Below, in pieces: positions 17,690 through 27,900 of a stretch of DNA of 64,000 bases (the stretch's first letter is position 1; the number at the start of each line of letters is the position of its first letter). The position numbers were made by a program, and so were the translations under genes. This DNA comes from Ahniella sp. (GTDB lineage: Bacteria > Pseudomonadota > Gammaproteobacteria > Xanthomonadales > Ahniellaceae). Below the pieces are notes generated by a model. That model was not told the DNA's origin. It searched no databases and saw nothing but the letters and a program-made list of their open reading frames with translations. The DNA lies in assembly GCA_016712105.1 (NCBI GenBank), contig JADJRU010000008.1, positions 1 to 64,000 of the forward strand, written 5' to 3'.

Positions 17690-17832
17690 AGGCTGGACTG
17701 ACGAAGGAAGCCCAGCTTCGTGAAAGCTGTCCAAAAAAACTGGGCCAGGCTTCTTTCGGCCTCGAGAGCTCGGCTTCCCTCGGTTCACTTCAATTCTTCC
17801 CAAGCTGGGCTTCGCTTCGCTCAGCCCAGCCT
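17690..17832. repeat. Dispersed intergenic element, copy 2
   Basis: Same block order as copy 1: AGGCTGGACTGACGAAGGAA, then GCTTCTTTCGG and CTCGAGAGCTCGGCTTC, then AGCTGGGCTTCGCTTCGCTC and AGCCCAGCCTACG. Between the blocks the two copies differ in sequence and length. It lies between the HD hydrolase stop and the pntB stop, a convergent gap, as copy 1 does. Confidence 0.75.
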
Positions 17833-17859
17833 ACGCGCTCCGTTTGCCTCGGTGGGCGA

Positions 17860-19263
17860 TCAATGCCCGCCGGTGGCGTCGATGCCCTTGAGCTCGGTGA
17901 TGAGCTTGCTGGCGGCTTCCTGGCCGTCGGCGTAGAGCATGCGCGTGTTGTCCTGGAAGAACAGCGCGTTCTCGACGCCGGCAAAACCCTTGCCCTTGCC
18001 GCGTTTGATGACGATGGTCTGTTTCGCGAGCGAGACATCGAGAATCGGCATGCCGTAGAGGGCCGAGGTCTTGTCCGTCTTCGCGACTGGATTGACGACG
18101 TCGTTTGCGCCGATGACGATGGCGACGTCGCAGGTCGGGAACTCGGGGTTGATCTCTTCCATGTCGACGATGAGGTCGTACGGCACGCCGGCTTCGGCGA
18201 GCAGCACGTTCATGTGGCCGGGCATGCGACCGGCGACCGGATGGATCGCGAACTTCACGCTCTTGTCGCGGGCGATCAGCTGTTTGCACAGTTCCCAGAT
18301 CTTGTGCTGCGCCTGCGCCACCGCCATGCCGTAACCGGGCACGATGATGACGCGGTCAGCCATGTACAGCAGGGACGCGGCATCGGCCGCTTCGATCGGC
18401 TTCTGGGTGCCGGTGATTTCGGCGCCGCTTTCGCCGCCGCCGAAGTTCGAGAACAGCACGTTGCTGATCGGCCGGTTCATGGCCTTGGCCATCAGTTGCG
18501 TGAGCAACATACCGGCTGCGCCCACCACCATACCGGCAATGATCAGGGCTTCGTTCTCCAGCACGTAACCTTCAAACGCCACGGCCAGGCCGGTCAGCGC
18601 GTTGAACAGCGAGATGACGACGGGCATGTCGGCGCCGCCGATCGGCAGGGTCATCAGTACACCGAACAGCAGTGCAGCCGCGAAGAACGCGATGATGATG
18701 CTCTGGTCGAGTTTGAAGAACAGCGCGGCACCGAGCGCGACCGCTGCGACGAACATCAGCATGTTGACCGCCTGCTGTCCGCCGAAGCGGAAGGTCTTGT
18801 CCATGCGGCCGTCGAGTTTGGCCCAGGCGATGAACGAGCCGGTCAGAGAGATCGAGCCGATCAAGGCACCGACCACAGCCAGACCGAGCGTGATCTTGTC
18901 CGGAGCGCCGCCCTTGCCGTGGAACTTCAGCAACTCCATGGCGCCGATCGCGGCGGCCGAACCGCCGCCCATGCCGTTGAACAATGCAACCATCTGCGGC
19001 ATGTCGGTAATGGCGACTTTTTTACCCCACAACCAGTTCGGCACGACACCGACGACAATCGCGCCAATGATCAGCCAGAGATTGTGGGTACCGGTGACCG
19101 CAAACGTCGCGACCGTGGCCAACACCATGCCGATACCGGCCTGGATGATGCCCTTGCGCGCCGTGACCGGCGACGCCATCCGCTTGATGCCGAGAATGAA
19201 CAGCACCGCCGCCAGGAAGTAGCTCGCCTTGGCGACGAGTTCGAGAATTTCTTTGGTTTCCAT
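17860..19263 (-). CDS. pntB: NAD(P) transhydrogenase subunit beta
   Basis: 467 residues. Eight or nine membrane helices occupy about residues 5-270 (ASYFLAAVLFILGIKRMASP, ATVATFAVTGTHNLWLIIGA), followed by the NADP-binding domain III with VIIVPGYGMAVAQAQH, FAIHPVAGRMPGHMNVLLAE and IVIGANDVVNPVA. The complex couples the proton gradient to NADPH formation from NADH. It is the last gene of the pntAa-pntAb-pntB operon, 11 bases after pntAb. The split alpha subunit is the form common in Xanthomonadales and alphaproteobacteria. Confidence 0.97.
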   Translation of the reverse strand: METKEILELVAKASYFLAAVLFILGIKRMASPVTARKGIIQAGIGMVLATVATFAVTGTHNLWLIIGAIVVGVVPNWLWGKKVAITDMPQMVALFNGMGGGSAAAIGAMELLKFHGKGGAPDKITLGLAVVGALIGSISLTGSFIAWAKLDGRMDKTFRFGGQQAVNMLMFVAAVALGAALFFKLDQSIIIAFFAAALLFGVLMTLPIGGADMPVVISLFNALTGLAVAFEGYVLENEALIIAGMVVGAAGMLLTQLMAKAMNRPISNVLFSNFGGGESGAEITGTQKPIEAADAASLLYMADRVIIVPGYGMAVAQAQHKIWELCKQLIARDKSVKFAIHPVAGRMPGHMNVLLAEAGVPYDLIVDMEEINPEFPTCDVAIVIGANDVVNPVAKTDKTSALYGMPILDVSLAKQTIVIKRGKGKGFAGVENALFFQDNTRMLYADGQEAASKLITELKGIDATGGH

Positions 19264-19274
19264 GCCGGCCCCGC

Positions 19275-19556
19275 TCAGCTCTTGCTCGATTTGAACATTT
19301 GCAGCATGCGCTCGGTGACGACGTAGCCACCCGCGGCATTGCCCGCACCCAATGCAACCGCGATGAAGCCGATCGCTTTTTCGAGATCCGTCTCAGCGTG
19401 CGCGAGCACGACCATCGCCCCGACCAGGACAATGCCGTGCACGAAGTTGGAACCGGACATCAGCGGCGTATGCAGGATCACCGGCACGCGCGAAATGATC
19501 TCGTGGCCGGTGAACGCCGCGAGCATGAAAATGTACAGCGCTACAAAACCATCCAT
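19275..19556 (-). CDS. pntAB: NAD(P) transhydrogenase subunit alpha, membrane part
   Basis: 93 residues with three membrane helices (ALYIFMLAAFTGHEIISRVP, LMSGSNFVHGIVLVGAMVVL, AIGFIAVALGAGNAAGGYVV). This is transhydrogenase alpha-2, which with PntB forms the proton channel. It lies between pntAa and pntB with gaps of 11 bases on both sides. Confidence 0.95.
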   Translation of the reverse strand: MDGFVALYIFMLAAFTGHEIISRVPVILHTPLMSGSNFVHGIVLVGAMVVLAHAETDLEKAIGFIAVALGAGNAAGGYVVTERMLQMFKSSKS

Positions 19557-19567
19557 TGCCGCTCCCC

Positions 19568-20689
19568 TTATGCGCTCTCGACGGCTTTACGCGTCGCTTC
19601 GTGTTTGATCTGGCCGTCAAAGGTCAGGCAGGTATTGGCGATCAGGTCGTCTTCCCAGTCCAGATTCAGTTGCCCGTCCTTGATCATCAGGCTGACGAAA
19701 TTGAACAGGTTGCGCGCGTACATTTCGCTGGCGTGCACTGCGCCCATGCTGGGCATGTTGACCGGTCCGATGACCTGGACACCGTTGTCGGTCCAAACCG
19801 TCTTGCCGGGTTCGGTGACTTCACAGTTGCCACCGGTTTCGGCCGCCAGATCGACGAGCACGGCGCCGGCTTTCATGCCCTCGACCATGCTGCGCGTGAT
19901 GATGCGTGGCGCCTTGCGGCCCGGTACGGCAGCCGTGGTGACGACCACATCGATCCCGCGAAGGTGTTCACCGAGGCGTTTCTGCTGCTCGGCCTGTTCT
20001 TCCGGCGTCAGGGCGCGGGCATAACCACCCGTGCCGGCGGCGGAGACACCGAGATCGAGATATTTGGCGCCCAGGGATTCAATCTGTTCCTTGACCTCGG
20101 GTCGCACGTCGAACCCTTCAACCTGTGCACCGAGACGCTTCGCGGTGGCGATCGCCTGCAGCCCGGCGACGCCGGCGCCGACAATCAGCACTTTCGATGG
20201 ACGGATCGTGCCGGCTGCGGTGGTCAGCATCGGGAAGAACTTCGGGGACGCCTGCGCGGCGATCAGGACGGCCTTGTAGCCCGCCATGCCGGCCTGCGAG
20301 GACAGGATGTCCATCGCCTGCGCACGTGTGGTGCGGGGCAACAGTTCCATCGCGAAGCTGGTGATCTTGCCGTCGCGAAGCAACTTGACGCGTTCGACCG
20401 ACGCATGCGGCTGCAGGATCGAAATCAGCACCGTGCCCGGTTTGAGCTTCCGGATGGTGTCGTCATCCAGTGGCTGTACGGCCAGCACGATGTCGCTGCC
20501 GGCCAGTGCATCGGCCACACATTCGGCATCCTTGAACGACACATCCGGAAACGCGGCAGACACGCCGGCTCCGGTCTCGATGCGCGGCTGTGTGCCAAGC
20601 GCCTTCAGCTTTTTGGCGATTTCCGGTGTCATGGCCACGCGTTTCTCGTTGGCCATTGTTTCCTTTACCGCGCTGATCGTGATTCCCAT
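19568..20689 (-). CDS. pntAA: NAD(P) transhydrogenase subunit alpha, NAD-binding part
   Basis: 373 residues from the ATG at 20689, preceded by GGGAG. Alanine dehydrogenase/PNT N-terminal fold with ETMANEKRVAMTPEIAKKL at the start and the dinucleotide motif VLIVGAGVAGLQAIATAKRL near residue 170. This cytosolic subunit binds NADH and passes hydride to PntB. A longer start at 20716 adds nine residues with no ribosome site and is rejected. First gene of the operon; the upstream gap (20690-20840) is divergent with the kinase gene and shows no clear promoter. Confidence 0.95.
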   Translation of the reverse strand: MGITISAVKETMANEKRVAMTPEIAKKLKALGTQPRIETGAGVSAAFPDVSFKDAECVADALAGSDIVLAVQPLDDDTIRKLKPGTVLISILQPHASVERVKLLRDGKITSFAMELLPRTTRAQAMDILSSQAGMAGYKAVLIAAQASPKFFPMLTTAAGTIRPSKVLIVGAGVAGLQAIATAKRLGAQVEGFDVRPEVKEQIESLGAKYLDLGVSAAGTGGYARALTPEEQAEQQKRLGEHLRGIDVVVTTAAVPGRKAPRIITRSMVEGMKAGAVLVDLAAETGGNCEVTEPGKTVWTDNGVQVIGPVNMPSMGAVHASEMYARNLFNFVSLMIKDGQLNLDWEDDLIANTCLTFDGQIKHEATRKAVESA

Positions 20690-20840
20690 GGGCTCTCCCG
20701 CAAGCTCCTCAGTCACCGGATGCTAACCCGTTCCTGAACAGACCGCCAAATGTTTTGAAGGCCGGTTTCGCCGGGCCGGCCAATGTCCCCCGCTGCGCTT
20801 GGGCTATCCTTGGCGCGAGTCTTCGCAAACCTGACCCATC

Positions 20841-21809
20841 ATGCCCATCGAAGTGGTTGTTGTCGGATCCTATGTTCAGGACCATTGCTGGAATACCCGC
20901 ACCTTTCCGCGGGTCGGTGAATCGCGTATCGGCACGTTTTCGACCGGGCCGGGCGGCAAGGGCTTCAATCAAGCCGTTGCCTGCCAGCGGCAGGGTGTGC
21001 GGACCGCGTTCCTCGGCGCCATCGGCAAGGACCTGCTGGGCGATACCGCCCGCCGGTTCGCCGATGATGAGTCCCTGACCGCGTTCTGGGATGTCCACCC
21101 GGACGTGGCGACCGCCGCGTCCAGCATCGTGGTTGACGGTCGAGGGGACAACCTCATCTGCGTGGCCCTGGGCGCCAACGAACGACTGAGCGCCGCCTTC
21201 GGGCGCCAGCAGGAAAAGCTGATCCGCCAGGCCAAGGTACTGGTCTGCCAGTTGGAGAACAATCTGGAAGCCACCCGCGAGGCGCTGTTGATCGCCCGCG
21301 AGCACAAGGTCCTGTCGATCCTCAACACGGCGCCGATCAATGAAGCGCTGACGCTCGACCTGTTGCATCTGGCTGACGTGATCACGCCGAACGAAACCGA
21401 ATTCACTTTTCTGGTGCGGCACTTGCTGAAGCGCGAGGTACCGCCTGGCTTCTTTGACATGGCCGACGGGTTGATGCACCTGCTGTGCCGTGAGCTTGGC
21501 GTCCAGACTGTCGTGATGACCCTCGGCGAGCATGGCTGTTTTGTGTCACACGACACCGTGCAGCGGCGCGGCGACGGTGACCTCTGTTATCGCCTGCCAG
21601 CCGAGTCCGTGACCGTGCGCGACACGACCGGGGCGGGAGATGCGTTCTCGGGCGGCCTGGCAGCCGGTCTCGTGCAGCAGGCGTTCGCGAAGCCCTTCAA
21701 GGGCGCTGTGCGCCACGCCAATCGGGTTGCCGCACTGTCAACCGAAAACCCCGGTACGGCACCTGCCATGCCGAGCTTCGACGCCGTACGCGAGCGGTTC
21801 GGCGCGTGA
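20841..21809 (+). CDS. PfkB-family carbohydrate kinase, ribokinase-like
   Basis: 322 residues. Signature 1 is seen in STGPGGKGFNQAVACQRQG (about residues 34-52) and signature 2 in VRDTTGAGDAFSGGLAAGLV (about 257-276), where Asp of GAGD is the catalytic base. LADVITPNETEF is the ribokinase ATP-site block. It phosphorylates a sugar or nucleoside with ATP; ribose is most likely but the substrate lid is not diagnostic. Its stop overlaps the GTG start of dusB (GTGA), so the two are co-translated, an association with no obvious metabolic logic. Confidence 0.83.
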   Translation: MPIEVVVVGSYVQDHCWNTRTFPRVGESRIGTFSTGPGGKGFNQAVACQRQGVRTAFLGAIGKDLLGDTARRFADDESLTAFWDVHPDVATAASSIVVDGRGDNLICVALGANERLSAAFGRQQEKLIRQAKVLVCQLENNLEATREALLIAREHKVLSILNTAPINEALTLDLLHLADVITPNETEFTFLVRHLLKREVPPGFFDMADGLMHLLCRELGVQTVVMTLGEHGCFVSHDTVQRRGDGDLCYRLPAESVTVRDTTGAGDAFSGGLAAGLVQQAFAKPFKGAVRHANRVAALSTENPGTAPAMPSFDAVRERFGA

Positions 21810-22789
21810 GGATCGGTCCCTACATCGTCGAACCTGCTTTGGCGCTGGCGCCGATGGCCGGCGTGACCGACAAGCCGTTCCGGCAACTGTGCAAGCGCCT
21901 TGGTGCTGGGCTGGCAGTGTCGGAGATGACACACAGTGATCCGCGTTTGTGGCAGACACGCAAGTCGCGGACCCGCATGGACCATGTCGGCGAGCCGGCA
22001 CCGATTGCCGTGCAGATCGCCGGTTACGATCCGGCCATGCTGGCCGAGGCGGCACGATTCAACGTGGCTCATGGCGCCCAGATCATTGATATCAACATGG
22101 GTTGCCCGGCGAAGAAGGTCTGCAACGTCTGGTCGGGTTCGGCCCTGATGCAGGATGAAGCCCTCGTGGCATCGATCCTGAAAGCGGTGGTCGGTGCGGT
22201 TGATGTTCCGGTCACCTTGAAGATGCGTACTGGCTGGAACCATGCGAACCGGAATGCGCCGGTGATTGCACGGATCGCCGAGCAGGCCGGCATCGCGGCG
22301 CTGATCGTGCACGGACGGACCCGCGTCGACATGTATGAAGGCGAGGCCGAATACGACACGATTGCGGCCATCAAGGCAGCCGTGTCGATTCCGGTTGCCG
22401 CGAACGGTGATGTCGACAGCCCGGCCAAGGCGGTCGAGGTTTTACGGAAGACCGGGGCCGACGCGTTATGGATTGGTCGTGCCGCGCAGGGCAATCCGTG
22501 GATCTTTCGGGAGATTGCCCATTACCTGACGACCGGCGCCGAACTGCCGCGTCCCGACCGCACGGAACGCGCGCAGACGCTGCTTGGGCATGTTCGCGCG
22601 TTGCACGAGTTCTATGGCGAATTGCAGGGTCTGCGAATTGCCCGCAAACATATCGGTTGGTATCTGAAGGCCGAAGCCGGCACCGAAGGATTCCGCCGAC
22701 AGGTGAATGCCGTCGAGATAGCCTCCCGCCAACTGGAACTGCTCGAACAACATTTTTCCGAACCGGCCGAACTGGCCACCGCCGCCTGA
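21806..22789 (+). CDS. dusB: tRNA-dihydrouridine synthase B
   Basis: 327 residues from a GTG overlapping the previous stop. N-terminal ALAPMAGVTDKPFRQLCKRL binds FMN. INMGCPAKKVCNVWSGSALM holds the catalytic Cys (about residue 100) that protonates uridine, and LIVHGRTRVDMYEGEAEYD is the DusB-type loop. The enzyme reduces specific uridines in the tRNA D-loop using NADPH. Unlike many gammaproteobacteria, no fis gene follows; a SnoaL-like gene starts 11 bases on. Confidence 0.95.
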   Translation: MRIGPYIVEPALALAPMAGVTDKPFRQLCKRLGAGLAVSEMTHSDPRLWQTRKSRTRMDHVGEPAPIAVQIAGYDPAMLAEAARFNVAHGAQIIDINMGCPAKKVCNVWSGSALMQDEALVASILKAVVGAVDVPVTLKMRTGWNHANRNAPVIARIAEQAGIAALIVHGRTRVDMYEGEAEYDTIAAIKAAVSIPVAANGDVDSPAKAVEVLRKTGADALWIGRAAQGNPWIFREIAHYLTTGAELPRPDRTERAQTLLGHVRALHEFYGELQGLRIARKHIGWYLKAEAGTEGFRRQVNAVEIASRQLELLEQHFSEPAELATAA

Positions 22790-22800
22790 GGAGGCCGCCC

Positions 22801-23286
22801 ATGTCCCAGCAACTGATCGAGCGTTTCTATCAGGCTTTCCGCGAGCTGGATGCCGATACGATGGCAGCGAGTTACGCCGAACATGCGCGCTTTCAGGATG
22901 GAGCCTTCACCTTGCAGGGTCGGCGCGAGATCGGCGGCATGTGGCGCATGTTGTGTGAGGCTGTCCGCGCCAAAGGGAAAGACGTCTGGCGGCTGGACTA
23001 TTCAGGCATTCGCGCCGACAGTGCCAAGGGTGTTGCCCATTGGGAGCCGCATTACCGCTTCAGCGCCACCGGCCGCATGGTGCACAACATCATCGATGCC
23101 GAGTTCGAGTTCGAGAACGGCCTCATTGTCGCGCACCGCGACCATTTCGACTTCAATCGCTGGGCGCGCCAGGCGATCGGCCCGCTGCCGGTGTTGCTGC
23201 TGGGCTGGACACCGTATTTGCAGAATAGCGTGCGCAAAAAAGCGGCCGAGAACCTGCAGCGTTTCCTGGATCGGAAGTCGGACTGA
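22801..23286 (+). CDS. SnoaL/NTF2-like protein
   Basis: 161 residues from the ATG at 22801, preceded by GAGGAGG. A single NTF2-like cone: N-terminal helices LIERFYQAFRELDADTMAAS, then strands including WRLDYSGIRADSAKGVAHWE and MVHNIIDAEFEFENGLIVAH with a C-terminal RDHFDFNRWARQAIG. Such proteins are small isomerases, hydrolases or ligand binders. It is the last gene of a three-gene unit with the kinase and dusB. Function unknown. Confidence 0.78.
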   Translation: MSQQLIERFYQAFRELDADTMAASYAEHARFQDGAFTLQGRREIGGMWRMLCEAVRAKGKDVWRLDYSGIRADSAKGVAHWEPHYRFSATGRMVHNIIDAEFEFENGLIVAHRDHFDFNRWARQAIGPLPVLLLGWTPYLQNSVRKKAAENLQRFLDRKSD

Positions 23287-23300
23287 GCGCGCTCACGGAT

Positions 23301-23316
23301 TCCCGCTGACGCGGGA
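23301..23316. terminator. Short hairpin between convergent genes
   Basis: TCCCGC, loop TGAC, GCGGGA, between the SnoaL-like stop (plus) and the DHH stop (minus). It resembles half of the REP-like repeats elsewhere in the window and has no T-run. Confidence 0.35.
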
Positions 23317-23333
23317 CGCCGCGCCTGTCCACT

Positions 23334-24269
23334 TCAGCCGTCAGCGTTGATCGCGGCGGCCAGTTCTTCCTTGATGCGGTCAGCGTCGTCGTTGGCCACC
23401 TGGCACGTCCCGGCTGCGGCATGGCCGCCACCGCGGTACTTCAGGCACAAGTCACCGACATTGGTTCTGGAGCTGCGGTCGGTGATCGACTTGCCGATGG
23501 CAAAGACGGTGTTCGACTGCTTGACGCCCCACATGACATGCATGGAAATGTTGCACTGGGGGAACAACGCGTAAATCAGGAAGCGGTTCGTCGCGAAAAT
23601 GATGTCCTCGTCGCGCAGGTCGAGCACGACCAGATTGCCATGCACCCGCGCACATTTGCGGATCTGCGATTCGGCGAGTTGCCGATGCTGCAGGTACAAC
23701 TCGCTGCGCTCGATGACGTCGGGCAGCGCCAGGATCTGCTCGATGGTGTGGTCGCGACAACAGTCGATCAGTTGCATCATCAACTGGTAGTTGGAGACGC
23801 GGAAATTCTTGAAGCGGCCAAGGCCGGTGCGTGCGTCCATCAGGAAATTGAGCAGCACCCAGTCGCGCGCATCGAGGATTTCCTCGATGGTGTACTGCGC
23901 CGAGTCGGCACGGTCCACTTCGCGCATCATGTCTTCGGAGATGCGCGGGAATGCCTCGCGACCGCCGAAGTGGTCGTAGACGATGCGCGCCGCCGACGGT
24001 GAGTCGGGGTCGATGATGTGGTTGATCGGTTTGGTGTCGAGCCGAGTCGTTTCGCTCAGGTGGTGGTCGAATGCCAGATGGCAGCCGGGGACATACGGCA
24101 GGTTGGTGATGATGTCGCGCCCAGTGATCGGGATGCGGTTGTCCTGCATGTCCTTTGGGTGCACAAAATCGATTTCATCGATCATGTCCAGTTCTTTCAG
24201 GAGCACAGCACACACCAGCCCGTCGAAATCGCTGCGGGTGACCAATCGGTACTTCGTGTTCTCGCTCAT
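23334..24269 (-). CDS. DHH-family phosphoesterase
   Basis: 311 residues from the ATG at 24269 (MSENTKYRLVTRSDFDGLVC). Motif RSDFDGLVCAVLLKELD supplies the first Asp pair, CHLAFDHHLSETTR is the DHH motif itself, and the C-terminal KYRGGGHAAAGTCQV is the DHHA1 glycine-rich RNA or nucleotide-binding end. The family hydrolyses phosphodiesters or polyphosphate (RecJ, NrnA, PPX1, GdpP domains). Length and lack of membrane segments suggest an exopolyphosphatase or oligoribonuclease-like enzyme; the substrate cannot be fixed. An upstream in-frame ATG at 24284 is less well placed. Confidence 0.83.
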   Translation of the reverse strand: MSENTKYRLVTRSDFDGLVCAVLLKELDMIDEIDFVHPKDMQDNRIPITGRDIITNLPYVPGCHLAFDHHLSETTRLDTKPINHIIDPDSPSAARIVYDHFGGREAFPRISEDMMREVDRADSAQYTIEEILDARDWVLLNFLMDARTGLGRFKNFRVSNYQLMMQLIDCCRDHTIEQILALPDVIERSELYLQHRQLAESQIRKCARVHGNLVVLDLRDEDIIFATNRFLIYALFPQCNISMHVMWGVKQSNTVFAIGKSITDRSSRTNVGDLCLKYRGGGHAAAGTCQVANDDADRIKEELAAAINADG

Positions 24270-24405
24270 GCGTTCCAGCCCCATGCCATCGTCCCGAGTC
24301 TAACCCGCACATTTCCCGGCTAGCAATGAGCCGTGCATGCGGGGCCACAATTCGACCGAAAATCGGCTATTTTGCGCGCTTCGTCGTTTTTGCTGGCCAG
24401 GATTC

Positions 24406-24894
24406 ATGCCCTATACCCCGATTGTTGCCACGCTTGGCTATGTTTTGTCCCCCGACCGACAGCGCGTGCTGTTGGTGCACCGCAATGCACGCTCCCATGA
24501 CGAACACCTGGGCAAATACAACGGTTTGGGCGGGAAACTGGAACCGCTGGAAGACGTGGTCGCCGGCATGCGCCGGGAAATCTGGGAGGAAGCCACCCTT
24601 CAGTGTACGGCCATGAGCCTGCGGGGCACCGTGTCGTGGCCGGGTTTCGGCAAAAACGGGGAGGACTGGCTGGGCTTCATTTTCCTGATCACCGAATTCG
24701 AAGGCGAAGCACCCGCCAGCAACGAAGAAGGTGATCTGGAGTGGCAACCGGTCGCGGGAATCTTCGACTTGCCGATGTGGGAAGGGGATCGGTTCTTCCT
24801 GCCGCTGGTCTTCGACGACGACCCGCGCGCATTCCACGGCGTGATGCCGTATGCAAATGGCTTGCCGACCAGCTGGAGCTACAGCCGCATTTAG
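24406..24894 (+). CDS. Nudix hydrolase, MutT/8-oxo-dGTPase-like
   Basis: 162 residues from the ATG at 24406. The Nudix box starts at Gly43 (GKLEPLEDVVAGMRREIWEE) with the metal-binding Glu58, Glu61 and Glu62; the usual Gly after EE is Thr64. The head LGYVLSPDRQRVLLVHRN and the aromatic-rich tail (WPGFGKNGEDWLGFIF, LPMWEGDRFFLPLVFDDD) match the 8-oxo-dGTP diphosphatase branch related to MTH1. It would clean oxidised nucleotides. It is transcribed alone, divergent from the DHH gene. Confidence 0.85.
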   Translation: MPYTPIVATLGYVLSPDRQRVLLVHRNARSHDEHLGKYNGLGGKLEPLEDVVAGMRREIWEEATLQCTAMSLRGTVSWPGFGKNGEDWLGFIFLITEFEGEAPASNEEGDLEWQPVAGIFDLPMWEGDRFFLPLVFDDDPRAFHGVMPYANGLPTSWSYSRI

Positions 24895-24953
24895 GCTGGG
24901 CTGACCGAGGAGTGTAGGCTGGGCTTCGCTTTGCTCAGCCCAGCCTACGCCCC
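24895..24953. repeat. Dispersed intergenic element, short copy 3
   Basis: GGCTGGGCTGACCGAGGAG followed directly by the terminal hairpin TAGGCTGGGCTTCGCTTTGC/TCAGCCCAGCCTACG. The internal blocks of copies 1 and 2 are missing. It again lies between two convergent genes. Confidence 0.75.
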
Positions 24954-24961
24954 CTCCGCGG

Positions 24962-27900
24962 TTACTCGAAGCTGTCGCGGAAGATCTGAGGGCTGAACCC
25001 CGGCGCACTTTCGATGCTGGTGACACTGATGGATTGATGGCTGCTCGCGGAAAAGGTCCCGTTGCCACTGCCATCCAGGCTCAGCACTGGATTGCTCACC
25101 CCAGTCAGGTTCACGTTCATGGTGTCACCAATGCTCTGGGCACCGCCGTTGACGCGGATGTTGCGGGTGGGCCCAGTGGGCGCAGGGGTGACATTGAACG
25201 TATCGTTTTCGGTCAGCGCACTCAGTTGTACGGTGGTGAGGTCCGTAACGCCGATGAGACTGCCCAGGATCAGGGTATCGTCACCGCTAGCTGGAGCGAG
25301 CACCAAAGTTTCGATCGTGCCGACATCCAGGCTGTACGAGGGTAAAGAGGCATTCGCCACGTTGACCCGCGCACCATTCGCACTGACTTGCATGACGTCT
25401 GGGCCGCTGAGTGACCCGTTGACCTGAAGCAGATCACCATCACTGCCGCCATCGATCACATCGCTGGCATCTCCGCTGTTGTAGGTTATTGCGTCTGCGC
25501 CACCATCACCGTTGAATGAGTCATTCCCGGGTCCACCCAGCAGGGTGTCATCACCGGCATTTCCACTGAGTGTGTTGAGGGCGAAACTGCCAACGAGGCT
25601 GTCCGCTCCCGAACCGCCCGAGACGTTCTCGATACTGGCAATACCACCCGTTCCGGATGCCCAGCCGGTGATGAGCGGCACATTGCCGGTGGACTGGAGA
25701 TTGGTCCGAATGACACCGTTCTCGGGGGCAATGCCGAACTCGAGGTAGATCAATCCACCGAGCAAGGCGGCTTCCTGCAAGGGTGGCAAAGAGACACCCG
25801 TGACGTTGTAGTCAAACCCGCCCGGGGTGTCTGTGCGGGTACCAAGATTGGTCAGCAGCACAACCAGAGGACCGCTCTCGCCTACCGCGCCTCGACGCAT
25901 CATGATCGAGGTGACCTGCAGGCCAGCCAGGCCAGTCACGCCCACATTCAGATCAAAAGTGTTCGTCGCAGGATCGTAGAAAAGATTGGCGACTGAGTTG
26001 CCAATGGAGACAAAGTTGCCCAGCGGCACTCTTTGTGTGCTGTCGAGCACGCCGCCCAGCACATTGCTGGTCATGCCCAGGTTGACCCTGACGCCGGTCG
26101 TGAATGCCGCGTAGCTCAGGGTGTCATTGTCGCCCCCGCCATCGATCGTGCCGCCGTTCAGCGAAACGCCGTCTGCAAGCTCGATCGTGTCGTCGCCGGC
26201 ATCGGTGGCAAAACTGGGCGTGGTATTCGGCGACGTGCTGTTGACGGTGATCCGGTTCGCGCCGGAACCGCTGATGAGTAGCAGGGACGCCACGCTGCTG
26301 TAGCGCGCACCGCCAAAACCTGCCGGTGTGCTCCGCGTCACCTCGGTGCTGGAGATGGCATAGTCCGCCACGACAGTGGCGCCGCTGCCATCGACCAGCA
26401 TGCTGTCTACTCCAGGTCCGCCGTTCAACTGGACCTGGGCACTGATGGTGTCAACAAGCCCGGAACCCCGGGCGCATTGCTGGTGCCGAGGTTGAACACG
26501 TCTGCGCCTGATCCGCCATTCAGGGCCAGCGGAATGCTGATCGACAGGACATTGAAGGTGTCGGTGCCGTCGCCACCATCAAGCGTCAACGACATTTGAT
26601 TGGCCGTTGGCTGATTGAAGATCTCCGAGCCATTGAGACGGACGACGGTGGTGATGCTGTTGCCGGTAATCTCGAAAACATCTCCACCCGTTGTGCCCAT
26701 CAGGGTGACCGGCTGCGCCTCGAAGGCGCCGACATCACTGCTGTCGTATGCATTAAAAGAGGCTGGTTCATCGCTGGGCCGGACGCTTCCGCGCTGATCA
26801 TGGATGCTGCTGGCAAGACCGGCATCGATTGCAGCACTCCCGATCAGCAAGGCGCGTGTGCGTGTCGGGCCACCATTGGCCTGAAGCGGGCCGAGATTCG
26901 GAGCAGCGTTCACCTGGTCGGTCGATCGGTTGAGCAGGGGCTCACTCGTGGCGGACAAGTTGAAGCCCTGGGAGGTGAAACTCGCCGACGCGCCACTATT
27001 GCTGATACTGCTGCCGCCGCTGCTGAACAATGTGTTCCGCGCGCTGCTGTTTGCGGCCCCTGAACTTGATGCCGTAGTGATCAGGGCGGCCGATCCGCTA
27101 TTGCCGGCAAGGGTTGTGCTATCGAGCTCCAGAACGCTTGTGCCGGCACCCCGCGCGACGTTTGCGACGGCGCTGCCGGCAAGACCCGCATTGCCGCTGA
27201 ACGTGGAGGTGTGAATCCGCATGCGGGAGTTGCTGCCCAGGTACGCGATCGCACCATGGTTGCCCGCCGCCGAATTGTTCGCGAACGTGCTCGACTGAAT
27301 GACCGCATCGGCGTCGGCAATCAGCATGGCCCCGCCATCACGGCTGGCCTGGTTGCCACGCACTTCCAACTCGCTCAAGTGCACTTCGGATTGGTACACC
27401 TCCAGCGCAGGGCCATCGACACTGCGGAAGTCGGCCAGGCTCAAACGACTCATGCCCAGATGCCCGGGTGCGGTATAGCTGAAGAGTTGGACGGCACTAC
27501 CCCCACTCAAGGTGATGCGATCGGCGCCGGTCCCGAGCAGATTGATCGAGCCACCCGAAATCGGGTTCGGCAGACGGCTGCCGAGCGTGATGGTGCTCGG
27601 AAACGTAGGCAAATCAAACAGGATGTCATCCAGCCCGATGCCATTCGTATTCGCGTCCTGTACCGCTTGCCTCAGGCTGCCAGGACCAGCATTGCCGGTG
27701 TTCGTGACATAGAGTGCCTGAACCTCCACGGCGCCGACGTCACTCTGGTCACCACCCGATGCACTGGGGATGCTGGTGATGTCGAACAGTGGACGCCGAC
27801 GGACATCGGCGCTAAAGCGCAGCCCCTTGTCCAATGCCGGACTGCCGGCCAAGGGGACATGGGTTGGGACTGTCCCGACAAAATTGGCCAAGGGGCTCAA

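Noticed and set aside
17575..17690. Frame fusing the HD hydrolase end to downstream plus-strand sequence
   Set aside because: It starts inside the hydrolase gene in another frame and is made mostly of sequence antisense to pntB.
26425..26520. Two separate genes at 24962-26428 and 26425-30540
   Set aside because: A single base added at 26459-26461 joins them into one chain with continuous beta-helix and calcium repeats, and the downstream part has no signal peptide or ribosome site.
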